From: Kalmanozyma brasiliensis GHG001
Taxonomy: Eukaryota; Basidiomycota; Ustilaginomycetes; Ustilaginales
Reading direction: 5' to 3'
Length of the DNA: 64,000 nucleotides
Assembly: GCF_000497045.1 (NCBI RefSeq)
Contig: NW_015961959.1
Span: forward strand, 186,001 to 250,000
Under the pieces are notes generated by a model. That model made no database searches, had not been told where the DNA came from, and was given only the letters and a program-made list of their open reading frames with translations. This document shows, in pieces, positions 8,863-19,341 of this stretch; the first letter of the stretch is position 1; the number at the start of each line of letters is the position of its first letter. A program made the translations under genes and the position numbers.

Positions 8863-10326
8863 TCAAAAGGCAGCCAAGACCTCCTGCACGATCAATGGCA
8901 CATCGTTGGCCTTCTGCAAGGCCCGCAATCTCGCCATCGACGCCTCTGGCATGTCGTACTGCTCGCCTTTGGATGAGGTCACACTCACCTCGTCGATGCG
9001 TCCACCAACATCCTTGAAGCGAAGGTTGACGTGAACCAGAGACTGATCGGGAAGCGCAATCGACTTTCGCTTGCGTCGCGAACCCGCTGCTTTGCCCGCT
9101 GCTTCCTGTTGTGACTGCTGAAGAATCGAGTCGAGCGGCAACTTGTATGTGATGCGGATCTCGGTCGGTGAGATGGCTTCAATCTCGTCGATGCCCAGCA
9201 AAGATCGCAGCAAGCTGATGGTGGCCGCATGACTGGCGCAGAGCCTCTCGGTCTCGAGATCTCGGCCACCGTCGACGCCCATGCCCAGCTTGGCCTCGCT
9301 GGCAAACTTTTCGGCCAGCGATCGTTCAGCGTTGATCCTGTCGAGCGCGCGCAACGACGAGACGAGGTCCTTCTTGGTCGCCTCGATCGCCTTCTTAACA
9401 TCAGCAGTCTTGCCTTCGAGTGCGGTCATCTCCTCCACCTGCCCATCGAGATACTCTTCCGCCTCAGTGGTGGTCAAGGGTCCGTCTCGTCCTGCGATGG
9501 CAGCCACGTTGCCTCCCTTGCCATGGCTTTGAGCGCGAATCTTGGCCAACTCGAGCTCCATGTCGCCAATCTCCTTGATGAGCACTTCCGCCTCGCGACT
9601 ATCTTGGTCCACCTCCTGCCACGGCTCGAACAGCTCGTCGGCTGCTGCATCCACTTCCTTCCTGAGACCGCGCACTTCCGCCTTCGCTTCGGTGAGCTGC
9701 GTCTTGAGCGTCTTGGCTACGCGTTCGCGTTCTGCGACCTCGGTGGCCGAGTAGACGGTGGCCTCCTTGCCGGATTCGAGATCATCCTGAATGTCGGCCA
9801 TGAAGCGCATCTTGGTTTCCTGCTCGAGGTAGATGAACTTGAGCTTCTTGAAGTAGTCGAGCAAGAGCCTCTCTTCCTCCATGAGTCCCTCGGGCCATTC
9901 CTTGTGGACAGCCCAGTTGATGTCGAGCTCGCCTTCGCCAGCAAATTGCGACATGCTGCTACGTCTACGCTTTGCCGGTGATGCATTGTCTCCAAATAGC
10001 CGTCGTTGATTGCTGCGGTCTGCTTTGGACAGAAGCTGGTCTCGCAGTGTGTGCAGCGAGAGGTTGTCTGGCGAGATTTCGAATGCGCTCGTTGCCAGCT
10101 TGGTAGGCGACCGAGCCGAGAGCTGAGGCCCCAGCTCGGTGAGAATGGTCCTGGCTTGATGTATCATGACCTTGATCGCATCTGAGTTGAGATCGATGGA
10201 TGTGTTGGTGCTGCTCTCGTCTGCGTCGTCACCTGCGCCCCCGAACTGAACCTTGCGAGAGTGCGTCGGTGCTGCAGCTTCCGAGGCGCGGCCGCGTGAG
10301 GCTCGCTTGGAGCTTGAACCAGCCAT
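8863..10326 (-). CDS. Coiled-coil protein resembling kinetochore protein Sos7
   Basis: The predicted product has 487 residues from the ATG at 10326 (MAGSSSKRASRGRASE). The frame runs further upstream but the ATG follows a region that looks like leader sequence. The first 150 residues are basic and disordered. At about residues 150-200 comes a conserved-looking block (NWAVHKEWPEGLMEEERLLL, then YFKKLKFIYLEQETKMRFM) that resembles the Sos7 signature, a region where the chain leads into a long coiled coil. Coiled coil then covers about 200-370, followed by a compact C-terminal part (about 385-487) with alternating strands (EIRITYKLPLD, LVHVNLRFKDVGGRIDEVSV), like an RWD domain. S. pombe Sos7 is a Spc7/KNL1 partner. 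The assignment rests on remembered similarity and layout, so it is tentative. Confidence 0.6.
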   Translation of the reverse strand: MAGSSSKRASRGRASEAAAPTHSRKVQFGGAGDDADESSTNTSIDLNSDAIKVMIHQARTILTELGPQLSARSPTKLATSAFEISPDNLSLHTLRDQLLSKADRSNQRRLFGDNASPAKRRRSSMSQFAGEGELDINWAVHKEWPEGLMEEERLLLDYFKKLKFIYLEQETKMRFMADIQDDLESGKEATVYSATEVAERERVAKTLKTQLTEAKAEVRGLRKEVDAAADELFEPWQEVDQDSREAEVLIKEIGDMELELAKIRAQSHGKGGNVAAIAGRDGPLTTTEAEEYLDGQVEEMTALEGKTADVKKAIEATKKDLVSSLRALDRINAERSLAEKFASEAKLGMGVDGGRDLETERLCASHAATISLLRSLLGIDEIEAISPTEIRITYKLPLDSILQQSQQEAAGKAAGSRRKRKSIALPDQSLVHVNLRFKDVGGRIDEVSVTSSKGEQYDMPEASMARLRALQKANDVPLIVQEVLAAF

Positions 10327-10941
10327 GACGAAGTCAAGATGCGTGATGCTGGAAGAAAGAGGGGGAGAGCAACTCTGAGGATGTGATGGTCTAAAGAACC
10401 TCGATTCCTGACGCGATGCAGTGTGTCCTGCGTTCAACGCCTCTCGAGACGCGCCTTGGAGACCAACACCAAATTTGGCAAAGCACACACGTGACCTAGC
10501 GGCTCAGCTGCGCATTTTTGGCTGCACTTCTCCACTCTCGGATTTTCGAGCTGCATGCGCAAGCACCTTTTGGCACCTTGCCATCTTACAGACACACTTC
10601 CAGGCAAGATGATTGTGATATGAAGGCAACCATAGAACATTCGCGGCCGATGAAAGAGTAATGAGCATGCGAAGAGATCGAGTGAGACGACTTTGGCGGT
10701 TCGAAATGTCTCCAAATGAGGTCGAAGATCTTCTTTTTGGCAATCGACCTTCTCTATCGCTCTCCCTTCCATCACCTTGCTATTCGAGTGGGCGTGGCCA
10801 ATCTCGCTCCTTCACAGACTGTCACATCGCTCATCAACTCGCCGATCGCCTAGTCTCGCCAAAAAGCTTTTTCGATCCTTCCATGCGGCCATCATCTCTT
10901 TCGCTGCGTGACGATCGCACTCTTTCAGCAAGCAGACTGGC
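10327..10941. promoter_or_regulatory. Divergent intergenic promoter region
   Basis: These 615 bp separate the Sos7-like gene (-) from the SIM/C2HC protein gene (+), so both promoters must lie here. No clear TATA box was seen for either gene. Confidence 0.45.
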
Positions 10942-13602
10942 ATGGAAGAGGATATCCTCGAGGCCACAAACGCGCTCTGTCTATCTCCTCGCAAGTCCAG
11001 GCACCACCTAGCGAGGTCCGGCTCGATCGAATCTATCAGTCGCAGCAAGCATCAACACGCCCCGTCCCCGAAAGCAATCAATCGCATCACAACTCTGTCG
11101 ACCGGCCTTGAGAGAGTTGCTCTAGGCCCTGCCGACGTCATTGTCAATCTCCCGCACCTGAACGACACCGCTGCTCATGTGAATCCCATTCCGAGCATGC
11201 CGAGGGGAGTGAAACGGTCCAGGCCTGCGACAGAGCAAGCTGAATCGACTGGGCGCCCACCCTCTGCCTCCAAGCTTGGTCGATATGAGAAGGATGGGAC
11301 CCGCTCGACGGCCCGCCAGATCATCATTATCTCCGATGACGACGATGATGACGACAAAGGTGCCGCAGACAACGCTCTCGAGGATCAGGAGGACGTAGAG
11401 GACGCCATTGAGGACCTCTTACCCAGCGACGTTTATCGACTGAGCATGGCCAAGCGTTTCACCTATAACAGCCCATCGAAGGCACGCTCTCTCCTGGAGC
11501 CAGAACAGGCCTCACCTTCGAAGCTCGAGGTGCCCAAAAGCGAAGGAAGAACGCCTGAAACCCTCGATCTGCCTTCTTCGTCCGACACGCCCCTGCATCA
11601 ACTCAGGTCAGAAGCTGCCGCCTTGGCCGCAAGCTCCGTCGCCGCCGCAAAGATCTCTTCGCCTTCTCCCAAAAAGACAAAGCCGAAGAAGGGCAACCAA
11701 AAGACCACCATACAGCTCAAAAGGACCGTCGAAGCCGCAACCGAAGCTGGCATCGCACCTCTGGACCTCGAGAAGGTGCTCGCTGCCGGCTTCCGTCTGC
11801 TCACGCGCTGCTCCTTCTGCGCTGGCGCCTTTACCAAGTCAGCCTCGCCCAAAATCAAACAAGAGCACATGTCTCTGTGCGCTCCACTTCAAGGTATCAG
11901 GCTCGGCTCCACCGCCGTTGAGGCCATCGCGTCTGACATCAACAGCGCCGTCAGCCGCGATGAAGAGGACAAGAGAAGGGCTACAGACGAGCGTACCGTA
12001 CTGCAAGATGTCATGCACGATGCGGACATCATCATGCACGAAGGGCGCGCAAGTCAGATCGCAACATCCCCCAAGAAGAGGGGCAGGGACAAGGTCATTA
12101 CCAAGAAGTCGATCAAGCGCTCCACCAAACAAAAAGTGTTCGTCGCCCAAGATGACGCGACGCAGACCCTTCCGAATTCTGCTCCTCGTCCCGCCGCCAA
12201 CCGTCTGCTGCCTGCTCGCAAAGCAATGTCGGCTGCTCGCGATGTCGCCAACCAGCTCCTCGGCGGCGCGATTTCTTCCCTGACAGACGCCAGCGAGACG
12301 AAGGACTCCAAAGAAGCGAATGCCGAGCTGGACGGCAACGACCAGCCCCTCGATGTGTCAACACTCGCCAACTTGCCGACCACTCCGAAGAAGGCAAGGA
12401 GAGGGCTCCTTCCGCAAGCCCATGATATCGGTCTCGCCGACATCGGTGAAGCGATCGACGAAGCGAACCATCTTCCCGTCGTCTCCGCCGAGCAAGTGTT
12501 TGCCTCGATCGCATCCTCAAGCCCGCACAAGAGCCCTGTCAAAGCGCTGCAAAAGTCCCGACAGAAGTCACGAGAGCACGACATGTCGTTCGAGACGAGC
12601 AGCTCAACGCAGAGCCCCGGAAGTCCAGGCCTACCGCAGACACAACCCTTCGCGCCTTCAAAGCTCGCGAAGCGCCGGCGAGCTCGAGGCAGCGAGACCA
12701 AAGTCCCACTATTTGGCGCCGAGACCACGACGCGGTCGCTGCTCGATCTCATTACCAGCAATCAAGCTGATGACAGTCGGGAAAGCTCTGCCGACTCCAA
12801 GCGGAAGGCAAATGACGACGACGCAATGTTCTCAAGCAGTGTTCACGTGAAAAGATCCAGAGCAGACGATCCCAGTCGCGATCATAAGATTCAAGCAAGC
12901 CAAAACGATCCGAACCATGCGCAGAACACACAGCAGCGTGGTCATGTCGCGCGGACCGACATCGACGGTATGGACATGGACGACCGGATGGCCAAGGCAG
13001 AAGTGTCCGCTCAGTCAGACGGCAAGGACCGTTTTGTGGCCCGCAAGACTCAAAAAGGACGATTCATCTCGGACATTACCTCCATCCCAAACGCTCGAAG
13101 CGCACTGGACCAGAACAAGCAGGGAGCGTCCTCTCCGCGTCAGCCGGAGGCAAATGATCGCGGTAGCCAACGACAGCTGCAAAGCGACGACGTGGAGAGC
13201 ATGGACGTCGACAGCATCGACGACGACAATGAAAGCACCCAATCGTTCTACGATCTGCTGCAGCCATCCGAGGTCATGCACGAATCCATGCCATCGCCCA
13301 CACGCAGTTTCTCGGATTCTTCGTCCGAGGATCTAGATGAACCAGACGCAACCCTGACAGCTTACAGGAGCAGAAGGATGCTTGATGCTCTTGGTGGTGC
13401 CTCGAACGCCATCGGGACTCGTCGCTCTGGACGCAGCTCTGGCAAGAATGCTCGCGGTCCAGCCTCATCTTCGCCCTCCTTGCCCCTCGCAACCCAGAAC
13501 AAGCCGTTTCAGTCGGGCATCCGCGAATCATCGATCTCGAACTCGGACCCAGACCTTGTGCTCGTCACCGACTCCAGCAGCAACAGCAGTCCTCACTTGT
13601 AA
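10942..13602 (+). CDS. Large nuclear protein with SUMO-interacting motifs and a C2HC finger
   Basis: This 886-residue protein is mostly disordered and basic. Near residue 126 it has RQIIIISDDDDDDD, a textbook SUMO-interacting motif: a hydrophobic core followed by acidic residues. A second candidate lies at the extreme C-terminus, DLVLVTDSSS (about residue 870). At about 288-312 is a single C2HC finger, CSFCAGAF followed 15 residues after the second Cys by HMSLC, with the CxxC...HxxxC pattern of Rad18/UBZ4-type ubiquitin-binding fingers, though the spacing is longer than usual. Several SPxK/TPxK sites (TPKKARR, SPHKSPVK) look like Cdk targets. A DNA-repair or chromatin role such as an SLX4-like scaffold is possible, but no SLX4 C-terminal domain is visible. 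Confidence 0.8.
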   Translation: MEEDILEATNALCLSPRKSRHHLARSGSIESISRSKHQHAPSPKAINRITTLSTGLERVALGPADVIVNLPHLNDTAAHVNPIPSMPRGVKRSRPATEQAESTGRPPSASKLGRYEKDGTRSTARQIIIISDDDDDDDKGAADNALEDQEDVEDAIEDLLPSDVYRLSMAKRFTYNSPSKARSLLEPEQASPSKLEVPKSEGRTPETLDLPSSSDTPLHQLRSEAAALAASSVAAAKISSPSPKKTKPKKGNQKTTIQLKRTVEAATEAGIAPLDLEKVLAAGFRLLTRCSFCAGAFTKSASPKIKQEHMSLCAPLQGIRLGSTAVEAIASDINSAVSRDEEDKRRATDERTVLQDVMHDADIIMHEGRASQIATSPKKRGRDKVITKKSIKRSTKQKVFVAQDDATQTLPNSAPRPAANRLLPARKAMSAARDVANQLLGGAISSLTDASETKDSKEANAELDGNDQPLDVSTLANLPTTPKKARRGLLPQAHDIGLADIGEAIDEANHLPVVSAEQVFASIASSSPHKSPVKALQKSRQKSREHDMSFETSSSTQSPGSPGLPQTQPFAPSKLAKRRRARGSETKVPLFGAETTTRSLLDLITSNQADDSRESSADSKRKANDDDAMFSSSVHVKRSRADDPSRDHKIQASQNDPNHAQNTQQRGHVARTDIDGMDMDDRMAKAEVSAQSDGKDRFVARKTQKGRFISDITSIPNARSALDQNKQGASSPRQPEANDRGSQRQLQSDDVESMDVDSIDDDNESTQSFYDLLQPSEVMHESMPSPTRSFSDSSSEDLDEPDATLTAYRSRRMLDALGGASNAIGTRRSGRSSGKNARGPASSSPSLPLATQNKPFQSGIRESSISNSDPDLVLVTDSSSNSSPHL

Positions 13603-13809
13603 CATCTTTCGCCCCTATACATACTCGCATCTCCACCAGCCCTAGCATGCATATCGATATCATCCCGCTTCTCGCAAGTTCCAGGACATGTCTGTAACAT
13701 CATCGCATTTCAATACCAGCCACTCTGGCGCTCCCTCACCCAGCAGCACGATCGCGCTTGAGCAACGGAATGAAATGATCGTCGCATGTCGCAGTTCTAT
13801 GAAGGCACG

Positions 13810-16800
13810 CTAGAGCTCGTCGTGCACGTGCACATCTGTATCCACCTCGCCCTCTGCCTTCTCCTTTGGCACCTGCTGCGCCTCTCCGTCCTTCGTCAGC
13901 ACCTGGCTCTTCGGCGCGACAACACTGCTCCCGACCCTCTTCTCCTCGACCAACCTCTGTGCGAGCCTTGCCACCTCGTCATCGTACACCGTCCACTCCG
14001 GGATCTGCCTCTTGGCCCGATCCAGCTTGGGCTCCTTGGTCTTGGGGTTCGAGCAAAGGTCGATCGTCTTGGCGTCCTTCAACCAGTCCTGGGAGCACCA
14101 CGTTTCGCACCACAACCACTCCTTGTCCAACGTGTGAATTGGCAGGCTGGCCTGCATGTTGTTGGGCAGATCCTGGTCGAGGTTGCTCAACGAATTTGGA
14201 TCTGCCGACAGGGCCTGGTACTGACCTCTGAGTCTGTCTCCCGCCGCGAAGCGCCTGAACCGGTGCAGATCCACGACGTACAGTGCCGAGATGTGGTACG
14301 TCCTTCCCCTGAGGTAGTCTTTCCAATACCCCTGTTTCCAGAACCGGAACCCATCCATGTCCTCACTATCATCGCCCATCGGCGGATACGCATACACCGC
14401 TCCACCCAAATCCAGATCCACCAACTCCTTCAGATCCGTCCGCACCACCTGATCCGCATCGACAAAGATGACCTTGCCCAGATCCAACGGGAACAGTGTA
14501 TCGAGGAACAAGATCTTGTAGCCCCAAATGGTGCGTTGCTTCTCCGTCTGCGCGCGCAACCAGTGCGGCCACGCATACGTCACCAGCTCGTACTCGAACC
14601 CGTACTCCCTTGCCAGATGCGGGATGAACTCCCGGAATGAGGGCGAGAGGAAGTTTTCGATGAACCAGAACTTGACGCTGCTGTTGGTGTGGCGGAGGAC
14701 CGAGAGGATCATGATGTACGTCATGCGTTCGTAGAGGTGGCCACTGGCGACGGTGAAGATGTTGATGTCTGCGTGCTTACGACCCACCGCCGTCGTGGCC
14801 CTGGGGGTGGTGGAGCCGGTCATGTGACGTGCAAGGGAGCCGAGTTTGGCTGTGGCCGAAGCAAATAGCTGTCCCGCCGCATCCGCCACCGTTTCAGGCT
14901 CGACGACCTTCTTCACGGGTCGCCCCTGCGCATCTAGCTCCTCCAACAACTCCTCCCGCTCCCTACCGCGTCGCTTGGCAACCCGCGGATAGATCGTCAG
15001 ACCCGAAAGCGTGTCCAGCACAACATGCTCGCCCGTCACCCCAACCGACGGACTATCCCATCCGCTCCCACCCACACTCTGCATCTCGTACAGCTCGTCA
15101 CTCCGTCCTGGTCGGATGCGCAACCCCCACACCCCTGGCTCGGCCTTGAACTGGAAGTACGCCAGGTTGGCCATGACGATGGTATCCAGGCTAGTACTTC
15201 CATCCGGTGTCTCGAGCAATAGCTGCAGTCCACGCGGTACACCGTTCGACTGATCCCTCGCATGACCTTCGATAAGGATATGCCTGAGCTCGTGTACCGC
15301 CTTTACACCTTTCCCCCTCGCGGCAGCTGGCACATCCGCAAGCCGCACATTGTCCAAATCATACACGGCTTCCATGGGCATGGTCAGCCACGGTGCGGGC
15401 GCATCCAACCCAAGCGTCAACACCGCCTCCTCGGGCATGCCGAAGAATCGGAGCTCTTCCGCAACCGCCCTTCCCTCCCTGAACTGCAGCCGAGGCGGAG
15501 CACTGAACCGGTAGAAGCGCTTCAATGGCAACTCGCGCAGCTTGATCTGCGGATTCAGAATCACGCGCATCCACACTCCTTTCATCGAGGACAACATGCG
15601 CATGATGCTGCTCCACCGCTGTGCGGCCTCGCTGAGCGGATCGAGGAGGAGCGTGACGCGTACGTCTGCAGTGGCACGATCCCCGATCTCGAACGCGTGC
15701 GCCGGCGTGCCGAGCTGCTCCGGTAGTCCGGACCGCGTGCCGGTTTTCGCGGCGAACATGCTGTCCGATTGGGCGTAGACGCCGTTCAGCACGGAGAGAG
15801 AGGCGAAGAGAAGGTTTTGGCGCTGCGCGGGAGGGAGGGTGCCGAAGGACGGGCGGAGGAGCGAGAGAGCCTGTGTGATGGAGGAGAGTTTTTGGCCTGC
15901 TTCGTACTCGACGAGGGCGGTGATGTCGCGCGCTTCCATGGTGGATACAGGAAGGTTGGTGACGAGGTGGCCGTCGACCAGGATGGATGGAGTGGTAAGG
16001 TCGAGATGAGTGGCGATGCGTGGAGCGATGGACGTCCAGAATTGTCGTGGTGGCGTGTGGTTGGACAGGTCGTGGGATAGGCCTAGGGTGTTGGCCAGCT
16101 GTGAAGCAGAGACGCTGTGGTCATCGTGAGCCTGTTGGAGCGCTGCAAGCATCGTCAACGGGGCGATCTTCTCGGCGCGGCTCTCAGCAAGGACCTGTTG
16201 TGCGATCGTCGAGATGGAGCTGCTGTGACCGCTGGTGGTCGACGCTGACGACGGAACGTGCAGCAGTCCAAGTCGGAACTTGGCATCGTCCTTCGCAAGC
16301 GCTTCAAAGGACCGTGTCAACAGGGCAAGACCCTCCGGGCTGTCCAAGTCTGCAAGCACCCAGACGGTCGAGTTCAGCGGTGCATCGCTTGCCCCTTCAG
16401 CTGGGTAGAAGAAGTTGAACAGCTTCTCCACCGACCCTTCTTCATTCTCCTCGTCCACCAGCGCGGAGAACAGGTCGACGGCACTGTGCTTCACGCCTCC
16501 TTCCTCGGCACTACCGCCACCACTCGACCCACCGACGAGCGCCGATCGGAACGACAACGCGCCTACCGAGTCGTAGAAGAACGTCTCCAGTCCAGGCGTA
16601 CTGCTGCTGATCTGACCGTAGTAGATTTGCGGCGCGAGCACTTGTATCTGCTCCTGGATCGCCTGATGCATGATGTGGACGATCTGCGGGTGGAAGGGAT
16701 GATGCTGACCGTTGACAAAGACGTGGCCGGTCGCGCTTTCTTCGCGAGTAGCTCGGAGACGTTTGATGTAGGCTCTGGCAAGGGTCTCACGTTGAGCGTA

Positions 16801-18834
16801 GGTGGGGTTGCTGCCGGCGAGAGCTTCGTCGAGTCTAGCTGCGAGGGAAGGGTCAATCGACTTGAGGGCAAACTTGGCTTCCTTGACGGCGAGCGAGGTG
16901 TCGATGGCATCTGCAGTGCCGGACCTGCTTGCCGCGGCCTTGCGGAAGACATCGGAGACGATCTGCGGGCTGGCCTCGTCGAGCAGGAACCAGATGAGGC
17001 GTGCCATGCGAGTCGAGTCGCTATTCGCGTCGTCTTCCAGTCCGCCGGGAACGAGGCCCCAATGCAGGCCGACACGTCCGAGACTCTGAATCACTGTATC
17101 AGACATGAAACGGCAGGTCTCTCTCTGCTTGAGATCGAGCACCAGAACCACATTGAACAGGTTGATCGATAGTCGCGGGAACTTGCCCGGCCACATGGGA
17201 CGAAGCAAGTCCATCAGCTCGTTGGACCACTCGCTTGTCGCTTCGTCCTTCTCGAGATCGTTGAGCCAGGTGATAGCGCCCACATCGGCATCGATACCAG
17301 CGTCCTTGATCTCGATTCGATCACTGGCGTCGAAGATGGCCGAGCCGACATTGCCGTCTGCCCCCGCCATATAGGCGCGCCCGACCAGACTCGAGGAGAT
17401 CAGATCGCCGGCTTCCGTCACGTTCAGACCTCCGCCTGCAAGCCGATGCTGCAATGCGTGATTCCACCTTCGCTCCTTGTGCAACGTCTCGAGTAGCGTG
17501 AGCGGCATGAAGTCCCGCGTCGGCGTGCTTTGACCGTTCAACCAGAGATCAGAGTGACCCGGCTCGATGCGCATGCTCGCCAGGTTGAGCACCGACTCGA
17601 CGAGCTCTGCGGTTGCGTCGGGGTCGTCCCACTTGGTCGAGCTGGCAAGCGCGGCCGCGTGTGACGGAAAGTTCTGGGACAGCTCCTGCAGAGCACGCAG
17701 CGGGTCGGACGAGCCCATGATGAGGCGCGCTGCTTTGATGCCGAGATAAGCAATCTGGTCATCAGAGAGGGAAGACAGGGATGTCGTGCTTCCCACCTCG
17801 GCGCCGATGTGTTCTTGCAGCCATGCGGACTCCTCGGAAGCCTGACGAGCAGCGTCACCCTCCTCGCTTTGCGAATTGGCCGCGATGCCGACATCGCCGA
17901 CGTTGCTGTCATCCTTGAGCTTCCGGTCGTCAATCACAAGGTAGTCGACCTTTTTGAGATCCAAGATGGCTCCGTAGCCTGAAAGTAGCGTGGTGTGTTC
18001 CGCATCGGCTGCTGGCGTCGACCCGGGTTCGGACTCGCTCTGTGAGCTGGGGGAAGGTCTCCAGCGAAGGGTGTATGTGAGGCCGGCATCTGTTTGACTT
18101 GCATGCTCTTCCAGGGCGACGAAGAGCTCGCGGAAGTTATCTGAGTACGGATCTGCGTACAAAACGAAGGATTGACCGGCCGCCGCACTTGCACTGCCAA
18201 GTGTGCGAGGATGGCCCAAGGACACCTCGCGACTCTGATTTCGTGTGGGCGAGACCGGCTTCGTCTTAATTGCCCTCTTCACGTCTTCAGCGGAGCATAG
18301 CACTCGGTCGCCATGATGCACCCAGCTGACGCACGAAGCGCCGCTTGAACTTTTCTGCCACGCCTCCTCCATCCCCATGGTCTGGTACAGTTGTACGAGG
18401 GCCTGAATCCTCGGACTGCTGTTGCTGAGCGCCAGGGACAAGTGCCACGTGTCCAATGCTTCTTCTGCATGCTCGGTCGAGGCTCCAAAGAGATGGTGCG
18501 CTTTGATGAGATCTTCGACGGTGTTGGCCAGCCATTCGTCGGAGGCGTTTCGCAGCTCAGCGGCAGAGTATTTGCTGGTAAGGAGCTCGATCAGCGGAAA
18601 GAAGCTGGATGGTCGCTGAGACCGCGCTGTCTCGAGCAGCTCGAGAAGGATGGGCGAGCCGTTGCTGGGGAGTCGGATCTTGGACCACGATGCTCGCAGT
18701 TGTACCTTGACCGGCGGCGAGTCGGCAAGGACCGTGTTTGTCGGAGAGGTGAGGGCGAAGGCTAGGGCGAGCCACGCCCAACCAAGGCCGAGCAAAGGTA
18801 ATGCTCGCATCCTTGCGTGTGCCGCAGAAGGCAA
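13810..18834 (-). CDS. UDP-glucose:glycoprotein glucosyltransferase (ER folding sensor)
   Basis: This 1674-residue enzyme reglucosylates N-glycans of misfolded glycoproteins in the ER lumen so that calnexin can rebind them. A hydrophobic signal peptide covers about residues 1-38 (a second Met at residue 9 is an alternative start). The long middle is the thioredoxin-like/beta-sandwich folding sensor. The GT24 catalytic domain lies at about 1353-1640, beginning DINIFTVASGHLYERM. It contains the DxD metal site (VIFVDADQVVR), YHISALYVVDL, and the NLDQDLPNN block. The protein ends in HDEL, the ER retrieval signal. All landmark residues of an active UGGT are present, unlike yeast Kre5, which has diverged. 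It is convergent with the SIM protein gene, 207 bp apart. Confidence 0.97.
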   Translation of the reverse strand: MPSAAHARMRALPLLGLGWAWLALAFALTSPTNTVLADSPPVKVQLRASWSKIRLPSNGSPILLELLETARSQRPSSFFPLIELLTSKYSAAELRNASDEWLANTVEDLIKAHHLFGASTEHAEEALDTWHLSLALSNSSPRIQALVQLYQTMGMEEAWQKSSSGASCVSWVHHGDRVLCSAEDVKRAIKTKPVSPTRNQSREVSLGHPRTLGSASAAAGQSFVLYADPYSDNFRELFVALEEHASQTDAGLTYTLRWRPSPSSQSESEPGSTPAADAEHTTLLSGYGAILDLKKVDYLVIDDRKLKDDSNVGDVGIAANSQSEEGDAARQASEESAWLQEHIGAEVGSTTSLSSLSDDQIAYLGIKAARLIMGSSDPLRALQELSQNFPSHAAALASSTKWDDPDATAELVESVLNLASMRIEPGHSDLWLNGQSTPTRDFMPLTLLETLHKERRWNHALQHRLAGGGLNVTEAGDLISSSLVGRAYMAGADGNVGSAIFDASDRIEIKDAGIDADVGAITWLNDLEKDEATSEWSNELMDLLRPMWPGKFPRLSINLFNVVLVLDLKQRETCRFMSDTVIQSLGRVGLHWGLVPGGLEDDANSDSTRMARLIWFLLDEASPQIVSDVFRKAAASRSGTADAIDTSLAVKEAKFALKSIDPSLAARLDEALAGSNPTYAQRETLARAYIKRLRATREESATGHVFVNGQHHPFHPQIVHIMHQAIQEQIQVLAPQIYYGQISSSTPGLETFFYDSVGALSFRSALVGGSSGGGSAEEGGVKHSAVDLFSALVDEENEEGSVEKLFNFFYPAEGASDAPLNSTVWVLADLDSPEGLALLTRSFEALAKDDAKFRLGLLHVPSSASTTSGHSSSISTIAQQVLAESRAEKIAPLTMLAALQQAHDDHSVSASQLANTLGLSHDLSNHTPPRQFWTSIAPRIATHLDLTTPSILVDGHLVTNLPVSTMEARDITALVEYEAGQKLSSITQALSLLRPSFGTLPPAQRQNLLFASLSVLNGVYAQSDSMFAAKTGTRSGLPEQLGTPAHAFEIGDRATADVRVTLLLDPLSEAAQRWSSIMRMLSSMKGVWMRVILNPQIKLRELPLKRFYRFSAPPRLQFREGRAVAEELRFFGMPEEAVLTLGLDAPAPWLTMPMEAVYDLDNVRLADVPAAARGKGVKAVHELRHILIEGHARDQSNGVPRGLQLLLETPDGSTSLDTIVMANLAYFQFKAEPGVWGLRIRPGRSDELYEMQSVGGSGWDSPSVGVTGEHVVLDTLSGLTIYPRVAKRRGREREELLEELDAQGRPVKKVVEPETVADAAGQLFASATAKLGSLARHMTGSTTPRATTAVGRKHADINIFTVASGHLYERMTYIMILSVLRHTNSSVKFWFIENFLSPSFREFIPHLAREYGFEYELVTYAWPHWLRAQTEKQRTIWGYKILFLDTLFPLDLGKVIFVDADQVVRTDLKELVDLDLGGAVYAYPPMGDDSEDMDGFRFWKQGYWKDYLRGRTYHISALYVVDLHRFRRFAAGDRLRGQYQALSADPNSLSNLDQDLPNNMQASLPIHTLDKEWLWCETWCSQDWLKDAKTIDLCSNPKTKEPKLDRAKRQIPEWTVYDDEVARLAQRLVEEKRVGSSVVAPKSQVLTKDGEAQQVPKEKAEGEVDTDVHVHDEL

Positions 18835-19341
18835 GTGATGATCGTCAGCGGTCTGCCGGGATGGTCGGCTGCCTTCAAATGATGGTGTTATGTGGGTTCA
18901 GCGTGTTCAACAGCGGCTCGAAGAAATGGAGGTCGGACCACAGTAGTTGGCCTAAGCGTCGGACAGCGAAATTTCTCCACGTCAACTTTGGCAAAGTCTG
19001 AGACACACACTCCTCCTCACCAAGCCTTCGTTTCCAATGCTTCAACCTGCACAATACACATACAGAACAGCCGGACACAGCGGCTTTCCAGCAAAAGATA
19101 AGATGAGAGAAGTTCCATTTCGAAAAGCTTCCAGAGGTGTATCTAGCGACTCCGCACAGCAGAGAGACCATGACAAAGAAGAAGATGACAGAAAAGAAAG
19201 TGTGAGGTGACAAGGAGCAAGCATTGACGTGGAAAGATCTATGATCGGCCAGACGCAACATCCTTCCCTGCAACGAGACCAGCCCGCTGCGAAAGAAGGT
19301 GTTGGTGGCCGGCGTCGTCGTTCTCAGCTCCAAAGATCCGT
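18835..19341. other. Intergenic region upstream of the glucosyltransferase gene
   Basis: It holds the promoter of the glucosyltransferase (-) and the 3' flank of the Ser-rich secreted protein gene (-). A 152-codon minus-strand frame (18875-19333) crosses it but has no domain and is not supported. Confidence 0.4.

Noticed and set aside
13603..13809. Possible attachment site or mobile-element scar between the convergent genes
   Set aside because: No direct or inverted repeats were seen; it is a normal short convergent spacer.
13786..14640. 284-codon plus-strand frame antisense to the glucosyltransferase C-terminus
   Set aside because: The minus strand encodes the conserved GT24 domain; the plus frame is a mirror of it.
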